In this document: in pieces, positions 6,458 to 10,479 of the stretch
Numbering within the stretch: the stretch's first letter is position 1
How the letters are laid out: every line of letters starts with the position of its first letter
Assembly: GCA_905204225.1 (NCBI GenBank)
Contig: CAJKZK010000063.1
Coordinates: 1-10,479, forward strand
Source: an uncultured Bacillota bacterium
GTDB taxonomy: Bacteria > Bacillota_I > Bacilli_A > RFN20 > CAG-449
Length of the DNA: 10,479 nucleotides
Direction: 5' to 3'
Translations under genes and position numbers: made by a program
Notes under the pieces: model-generated
Told to the model about the DNA's origin: nothing
Seen by the model: the letters and a program-made list of their open reading frames with translations, nothing else
Database searches by the model: none

Positions 6458-7382
6458 ATTTATAAAAGATAAATATAATATTGTCGATTTAGCAGAAATA
6501 AAATTATCAAACAGTGTTATAAAAATTAATTCTAAAGATAATTCTTATATTATAAAAAAAGTAAATAGTGATGATTTAGAATCTTTATTTACTAGATTAT
6601 ATTTAAGTCATGTGGAAAATTTTAATTTACCTTTAAAAGGAAACAATAATAAATATGTGCAGTTGGAAAATGATTCATATTATATTGTTTATCAATATTA
6701 TCATGATGAAAAAATATTAGGATATGATTTAAAATTGTCTTTTTATGTAAAAAAAATTGCTGAATTACATAAAAAAACATATATAAACATTAATTCAAAC
6801 GATAATTATTTAGAAAGTATTTTAAATTATTTAGATGATAAAATTAAAGAATTATCTTCTATTTTAAATTCTAGAATGGAAGTTGAAGAAAGAAAAGATT
6901 ACCATTCACCAAATAATTGGTATTTTTTATTACATTATCAAAAAATGATGAATGCTCTAAATGAAGCATCTAATCATGTTTTAAATTTAGAAAATGAAGT
7001 TAAAACTCAAAAAAATATGAGATTATGTTTAACATATCAAAATTTTGATTTTGATCATATTATATTAAAACAAGAAAAAATAATTTCTATTGAAAATATT
7101 GGTTTTAATTTTGCAAGTTTAGATATTTATAATTTAATTTCAAAATTAAATATTAATTATTTAAATATTGGTCCATATATCAAAGAATATTTAAAAATAA
7201 ATCCTTTAAATAATTATGAAAAAGAATATTTAATGGCGATGTTATATATTTTTGATTATCATAGATATAATGATATTCAAGAAGATTTAAATCATCTAAT
7301 TAAAATAAATTCTTATTTAGATAAAGTTTTATCTTTAGATAATGAAGTTATATTTTCTTCAATAGATACAGAACAAAAATGA
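6450..7382 (+). CDS. ysxE: YsxE/CotS-like spore coat protein with degenerate kinase fold
   Basis: This 310-aa protein looks like the YsxE branch of the CotS/YutH family, kinase-fold proteins of the spore coat related to aminoglycoside phosphotransferases. Visible family features are a strand with lysines where the ATP-binding lysine would be (SYIIKKV, 32-38), AELHKKT at 104-110, HSPNNW at 152-157, a catalytic-loop position LTYQNFDFDHII (194-205), a metal-loop position ENIGFN (215-220) and LDIYNLI (224-230). Active CotS-type kinases carry His-Gly-Asp in the catalytic loop and Asp in the metal loop. Both are lost here, so it is probably a pseudokinase with a structural role. The start overlaps the end of spoVID by eight bases, with no Shine-Dalgarno, which implies coupled translation. 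In Bacillus subtilis ysxE also follows spoVID and precedes valS. All arginines I checked are AGA. The 3' end overlaps a convergent small gene by 35 bases. Confidence 0.8.
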   Translation: MFKFIKDKYNIVDLAEIKLSNSVIKINSKDNSYIIKKVNSDDLESLFTRLYLSHVENFNLPLKGNNNKYVQLENDSYYIVYQYYHDEKILGYDLKLSFYVKKIAELHKKTYININSNDNYLESILNYLDDKIKELSSILNSRMEVEERKDYHSPNNWYFLLHYQKMMNALNEASNHVLNLENEVKTQKNMRLCLTYQNFDFDHIILKQEKIISIENIGFNFASLDIYNLISKLNINYLNIGPYIKEYLKINPLNNYEKEYLMAMLYIFDYHRYNDIQEDLNHLIKINSYLDKVLSLDNEVIFSSIDTEQK

Positions 7383-7533
7383 TTATAAAACCAATTAATA
7401 ATAATTGATTAACTCCTGTTGGAGATATAATAAATAAAATTCCTTGATAAATTAACAATACATCAATAGAAGATAATATTTTATCTTTATAATAAGGCAT
7501 TTTATTTTTAAATTTAATAAAAAAGTCTTTCAT
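7348..7533 (-). CDS. Small two-helix membrane protein of unknown function, 61 aa
   Basis: This is a short minus-strand gene that I cannot assign to a family. Its reality rests on a strong Shine-Dalgarno: reading the minus strand, GGAGGG (7544 to 7539) lies five bases before the ATG at 7533. The protein also has a sensible membrane layout: a lysine-rich N-terminus (residues 1-18), a hydrophobic segment at about 20-37, a short polar turn SPTGVNQ and a second hydrophobic segment at about 42-58 ending in Lys-Lys. By the positive-inside rule both ends would face the cytoplasm. Its last 35 bases run antisense to the end of ysxE. It is the only minus-strand gene in the window and is divergent from the T-box-valS unit. 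No terminator is visible beyond its stop. A chance reading frame is the alternative. Confidence 0.62.
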   Translation of the reverse strand: MKDFFIKFKNKMPYYKDKILSSIDVLLIYQGILFIISPTGVNQLLLIGFIIIFVLYLLKKI

Positions 7534-7567
7534 TTTATCCCTCCAATAAATTATATGAAAAGAATAA

Positions 7568-7596
7568 ATTATGTTGAGTATTATTATTTTTGTTGA
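7568..7596 (-). promoter_or_regulatory. Candidate promoter of the small membrane-protein gene
   Basis: On the minus strand TCAACA (7596 to 7591) and CATAAT (7573 to 7568) are separated by 17 bases, matching the sigma-A boxes at four and five of six positions. Initiation near 7561 would give a leader of about 28 bases that contains the Shine-Dalgarno. A perfect TATAAT lies closer to the gene (7555 to 7550) but would start transcription inside the Shine-Dalgarno, so it is less likely. Confidence 0.38.
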
Positions 7597-7621
7597 TAAA
7601 TATAAAAAAATAAATTAATAT
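7593..7621 (+). promoter_or_regulatory. Candidate promoter of the T-box leader and valS
   Basis: TTGATA (7593-7598, five of six consensus bases) is followed after 17 bases by TAATAT (7616-7621, four of six). Transcription would begin near 7628, just inside the lowest helix of the T-box. An alternative -10, TATAAA at 7601-7606, would give a start near 7613 and a complete leader, but it lacks a good -35. The promoter must lie between about 7560 and 7621; which boxes are used is unsettled. Confidence 0.35.
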
Positions 7622-7623
7622 TA

Positions 7624-7831
7624 TTTTGTCGATGAACTAGAGGTAAATATATTTATTATTATTAGAGAGCATTTGGTTGGTGAAAAAATGTATAATAATT
7701 TATTTTGGTCGCTAGGGAGAACAAGAGGAATCTTCGTTAGCTGCGTTAAAGTACAATTAAGTGTGATTATATATTTAATCAAATTAAGGTGGTACCGCGT
7801 ATTTAACGTCCTTATAATGGACGTTTTTTTT
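7624..7831 (+). promoter_or_regulatory. Valine-specific T-box riboswitch leader of valS
   Basis: This leader lets uncharged valyl-tRNA switch on valS by preventing early termination. Stem I spans 7624-7726. TTTTGT (7624-7629) pairs with ACAAGA (7721-7726). GATGA (7631-7635) faces GGAGA (7716-7720), as in the K-turn. CTAG (7637-7640) pairs with CTAG (7712-7715). AAATA (7645-7649) pairs with TATTT (7701-7705). The loop left on the 3' side is TGGTCG (7706-7711), containing the valine codon GTC at 7708-7710. AGAGAG (7664-7669) and the apical GGTTGGTGAAA (7675-7685) are the usual conserved elements. A short helix at 7765-7780 fits stem III. The T-box core AAGGTGGTACCGCG is at 7786-7799. In the antiterminator AAGG (7786-7789) pairs with CCTT (7810-7813) and GCG (7797-7799) with CGT (7807-7809), leaving a seven-base bulge TGGTACC. 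Its TGGT can pair with an ACCA tRNA end. Confidence 0.95.
7805..7831 (+). terminator. Intrinsic terminator of the T-box leader
   Basis: AACGTCC (7805-7811) pairs with GGACGTT (7819-7825) around a seven-base loop, and the T run extends from 7824 to 7831. The 5' arm shares its CGTCC with the antiterminator helices, so the two structures exclude each other. This is the regulatory decision point before valS. Confidence 0.93.
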
Positions 7832-7849
7832 ATTTAGGAGGAAAAAATT

Positions 7850-10429
7850 ATGTTATCAACCCATTATTCTCATTTAGAAGTTGAAAAAGGTAAATATCAA
7901 AATTGGAAAGATAAAGGTTATTTTTTAAGTGGTGATGAAACTAAGACTAAATTTTCTATGGTTATTCCACCACCAAATGTTACAGGTATGCTTCATTTAG
8001 GGCATGCTTGGAACACTACTATTCAAGATATTATTGCTAGATATAAAAAAGCAAAAGGATATGATGTTTTATGGTTACCTGGAATGGATCATGCAGGTAT
8101 TGCTACACAAGCTAAAGTTGAACAAAGACTTCGTAAAGAAGGTGTTTCTAGATATGATTTAGGACGTGAAGGATTCTTAAAAAGAGCTTGGGAATGGAAA
8201 CATGAATATGCAGATACTATTCATTCTCAATGGGCTATGATGGGCTTAAGCTTAGATTATTCTAAAGAAAGATTTACTCTTGATGAAGGTTTAAATAAAG
8301 CTGTTAAACATGTTTTTGTCACTTTATATAATCAAGGATTAATTTATCGTGGTGAAAAAATAATTAACTGGGACCCAGTTTTTAAAACAGCTTTATCTAA
8401 TATTGAAGTTGTTCACCAAGATGATGAAGGTAAATTTTATTATTTTAAATATTATATTGTTGGAACAAATCAATATTTAACTGTTGCTACTACTAGACCT
8501 GAAACAATGTTTGGCGATGTGTGCGTTGTAGTTAATCCAAAAGATGAAAGATATAAAGATATTGTTGGTAAAAAAGTAATTAACCCAGCAAATCATGAAG
8601 AAATTCCTGTTATTGCTGATGAATATGTTGATATTGAATTTGGTACTGGGGCTATGAAATGTACTCCTGCTCATGACCCAAATGACTTTATTATTGGCCA
8701 AAAATATGGGTTTAATCACCCAATAGTTATTAATGATGATGCAACAATGGCTGATTGCTGTGGTGAAGAATATAAAGGTTTAGATCGTTATGCATGTCGA
8801 GATAAATTAGTTAATAATATTGATAAAGAAGGTAATTTAATTAAAATAGAAAATATTGTTCATCAAGTTGGTCATTCAGAAAGAAGTGGAGCAGTTGTTG
8901 AACCAATGTTAAAAAAACAATGGTTTGTTAGAATGAAGCCACTTGCTGATGCTTCTTTAGCTAATCAAAATAGTGTAGATAAAGTTGAATTTATTCCAGA
9001 AAGATTTAATAAAATATTTACTAATTGGATGGAAAATTGCGAGGATTGGTGCATTTCACGTCAATTATGGTGGGGACATAGAATTCCTGCTTATTATAAT
9101 AAAAATACTGGTGAATTATTAGTTAGTGAAACAGAACCTTTAGATAAAGAAAATTGGACTCAAGATGAAGATGTTCTTGATACTTGGTTTTCTTCAGCAT
9201 TATGGCCTTTTTCCACTTTAGGTTGGCCAGAAAAAACTCATTTACTTAAAAGATATTATCCTATTGATGTTATGGTTACTGCATACGATATTATTTTCTT
9301 CTGGGTTTCAAGAATGATTTTCCAAGGTTTACATTTTATGGATAAAAGACCTTTTGATAAATGTTTAATTCATGGTTTAATTAGAGATTCACAAGGTAGA
9401 AAGATGTCTAAATCTTTAGGAAATGGTATTGATCCTATTGATGTTATTAATCAATATGGTGTTGATGCTTTAAGATATTTCTTAACTACATCTACTTCAC
9501 CAGGATTAGATACAAGATATTCTGAAGAAAAAATTAAAGCAAGTGAAGCATATTTAAATAAGATTTGGAATGCATCAAGATTTATTTTAATGAATATAGA
9601 AAATGAAGAATTAGATGAAAATATTGATGAAACAAAATTAGATTTAATTGATAAATATATTCTTTCAAGATTAAATCATTGTATTAAAAATGTTACTGAA
9701 AACATGGAAAAATATGATTTTGCTAATGCTTCTACTCATTTATATAATTTTGTTTATGATGATTTTACTTCATGGTACCTTGAATTAAGTAAAGTTAAAT
9801 TTACTACAAATAATGATATAAATACTAAAAAAGTTTTATTAAAAGTATTAAAATCAATTATCTTAATGATATATCCATATACACCTTTTATTGCTGAAGA
9901 AATATATCTTAATTTACCACATCATAAAGAATCAATTATGTTAGATTCTTACCCTGAAGTTGAAGAAAAATATTTTAATGACTTAGCAGAAGAAGAAATT
10001 AATTCAATGATTTCAATGATTAAAGACATTAGAGCGTTTAAAGTTAATAATAACCTTGCTCCAAGTAGCAAAGTCAGATTATATTTATTCCATAATGAAA
10101 AGAATTTTGATTTTAATATAATCATTCCTTATTTAACAAGATTTGGGTTTGCTGAAGAAATTATTATTGATCAAAAAGAAAAACAAAATTTATCATCTAT
10201 TTATTTCCTTGGACAAATGTTTATTGAAGAAAATTTATCAAATGAAGAATTAATTAAGAAAATAAATGATAAAATTTCTTTCTTAGATAATGAAATTAAT
10301 CGTTGTAAAAAAATGCTTAATAATCCTGGATTTGTAAATAAAGCTCCTAAAGAAAAAATTGAATTAGAACAAAAGAAACTAGCACAATTTGAAAAAGAAA
10401 AAGAAGAATATTTAGCTAGATTAAAATAA
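7850..10429 (+). CDS. valS: Valyl-tRNA synthetase
   Basis: This class I synthetase charges tRNA-Val with valine in the cytoplasm. At 859 aa it is of normal bacterial length. The catalytic signature PPNVTGMLHLGH is at 41-52, with the HIGH motif as HLGH (49-52). KMSKS is at 518-522 within GRKMSKSLGNGIDP. The CP1 editing domain that removes mischarged threonine carries TTRPET (214-219) and GTGAMKCTPAHDPNDF (from 265). DWCISRQLWWGHRIPAYY and DEDVLDTWFSSALWPFS lie in the catalytic core, followed by the anticodon-binding helices. The C-terminal coiled coil that contacts the tRNA covers about 800-859 and includes NPGFVNKAPKEK. The start ATG follows AGGAGG (7836-7841) by eight bases and lies 18 bases beyond the T-box terminator, so expression depends on the valine T-box. 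The gene ends with its own terminator and folC, which follows valS in Bacillus, is not seen. Confidence 0.99.
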   Translation: MLSTHYSHLEVEKGKYQNWKDKGYFLSGDETKTKFSMVIPPPNVTGMLHLGHAWNTTIQDIIARYKKAKGYDVLWLPGMDHAGIATQAKVEQRLRKEGVSRYDLGREGFLKRAWEWKHEYADTIHSQWAMMGLSLDYSKERFTLDEGLNKAVKHVFVTLYNQGLIYRGEKIINWDPVFKTALSNIEVVHQDDEGKFYYFKYYIVGTNQYLTVATTRPETMFGDVCVVVNPKDERYKDIVGKKVINPANHEEIPVIADEYVDIEFGTGAMKCTPAHDPNDFIIGQKYGFNHPIVINDDATMADCCGEEYKGLDRYACRDKLVNNIDKEGNLIKIENIVHQVGHSERSGAVVEPMLKKQWFVRMKPLADASLANQNSVDKVEFIPERFNKIFTNWMENCEDWCISRQLWWGHRIPAYYNKNTGELLVSETEPLDKENWTQDEDVLDTWFSSALWPFSTLGWPEKTHLLKRYYPIDVMVTAYDIIFFWVSRMIFQGLHFMDKRPFDKCLIHGLIRDSQGRKMSKSLGNGIDPIDVINQYGVDALRYFLTTSTSPGLDTRYSEEKIKASEAYLNKIWNASRFILMNIENEELDENIDETKLDLIDKYILSRLNHCIKNVTENMEKYDFANASTHLYNFVYDDFTSWYLELSKVKFTTNNDINTKKVLLKVLKSIILMIYPYTPFIAEEIYLNLPHHKESIMLDSYPEVEEKYFNDLAEEEINSMISMIKDIRAFKVNNNLAPSSKVRLYLFHNEKNFDFNIIIPYLTRFGFAEEIIIDQKEKQNLSSIYFLGQMFIEENLSNEELIKKINDKISFLDNEINRCKKMLNNPGFVNKAPKEKIELEQKKLAQFEKEKEEYLARLK

Positions 10430-10435
10430 TTAACT

Positions 10436-10475
10436 AAACTGTTTATATGAAATTAAACATATTAAGCAGTTTTTT
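10436..10475 (+). terminator. Intrinsic terminator after valS
   Basis: AAACTG (10436-10441) pairs with CAGTTT (10467-10472). After a one-base bulge the stem continues as TTTATATG (10442-10449) with CATATTAA (10458-10465), with one T-T mismatch and an eight-base loop. Six T follow from 10470 to 10475. It begins six bases beyond the valS stop and closes the transcription unit. Confidence 0.85.
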
Positions 10476-10479
10476 AATA

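Noticed and set aside
7392..7407. Palindrome CAATTA-ATAA-TAATTG as a terminator after ysxE
   Set aside because: The stem is almost all A-T, has no T run and falls inside the small minus-strand coding region, so chance is the simpler explanation.
7550..7555. Perfect minus-strand TATAAT next to the small membrane gene
   Set aside because: Transcription from it would start within the Shine-Dalgarno, and the spaced -35 is poor. The upstream CATAAT fits better.
8477..8719. Minus-strand reading frame of 80 codons inside valS
   Set aside because: It is entirely antisense to the conserved valS editing domain and rich in Asn, Ile and Phe, as expected for a shadow.
1..10479. Mobile elements, CRISPR arrays, tRNA or rRNA genes, toxin-antitoxin or defence systems
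   Set aside because: I read both strands for transposase motifs, spaced direct repeats, tRNA-like cloverleafs and paired small genes and found none. The window is mostly core chromosome.
1..10479. Mycoplasma code (TGA as tryptophan), suggested by the AT richness
   Set aside because: TGA ends the phosphatase gene exactly at the conserved family end, and all tryptophans in the conserved valS motifs are TGG, with no in-frame TGA in any gene.

Overview
The window is very AT-rich (about a quarter G+C by eye) and reads as the chromosome of a Bacilli-type Firmicute, probably one of the AT-rich gut or reduced-genome lineages near the Erysipelotrichales, RF39 or Mollicutes branches. The placement is inference. 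TGA is used as a stop (the first gene ends with it) and tryptophan is TGG throughout, so the standard bacterial code applies rather than the Mycoplasma code. The gene order matches the Bacillus subtilis neighbourhood lonA-ysxC-(hem genes)-spoVID-ysxE-valS, but the haem biosynthesis genes that separate ysxC from spoVID in Bacillus are absent.

Left part (1-1405): the 3' three quarters of a PHP-domain tyrosine phosphatase of the CpsB/YwqE type, coupled through an ATGA overlap to an unrecognised, mostly helical 294-aa protein. Middle (1442-5730): a proteostasis and ribosome-assembly run of trigger factor (tig), ATP-dependent protease Lon (lon) and the ribosome-assembly GTPase YsxC/EngB, all on the + strand and tightly spaced. 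A small hairpin lies between tig and lon.

Spore-coat pair (5736-7382): a compact SpoVID-like protein (N-terminal morphogenetic domain plus C-terminal LysM) overlaps a YsxE/CotS-like protein with a kinase fold whose catalytic loop has decayed. The pair is preceded by a terminator-like hairpin whose 3' arm contains the spoVID Shine-Dalgarno sequence, and by a sequence resembling a sigma-E promoter. If these calls are right, this AT-rich lineage keeps part of the endospore coat programme.

Right part (7348-10479): a 61-aa two-helix membrane protein is encoded on the minus strand, convergent with and overlapping the end of ysxE. It is followed by a complete T-box leader with a GUC valine specifier, an antiterminator with a UGGU bulge and a terminator, then valS (valyl-tRNA synthetase) and its own terminator at the window edge. 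Apart from the small minus-strand gene and the 294-aa gene, everything belongs to known families. I saw no mobile element, CRISPR array, tRNA, rRNA or defence system.
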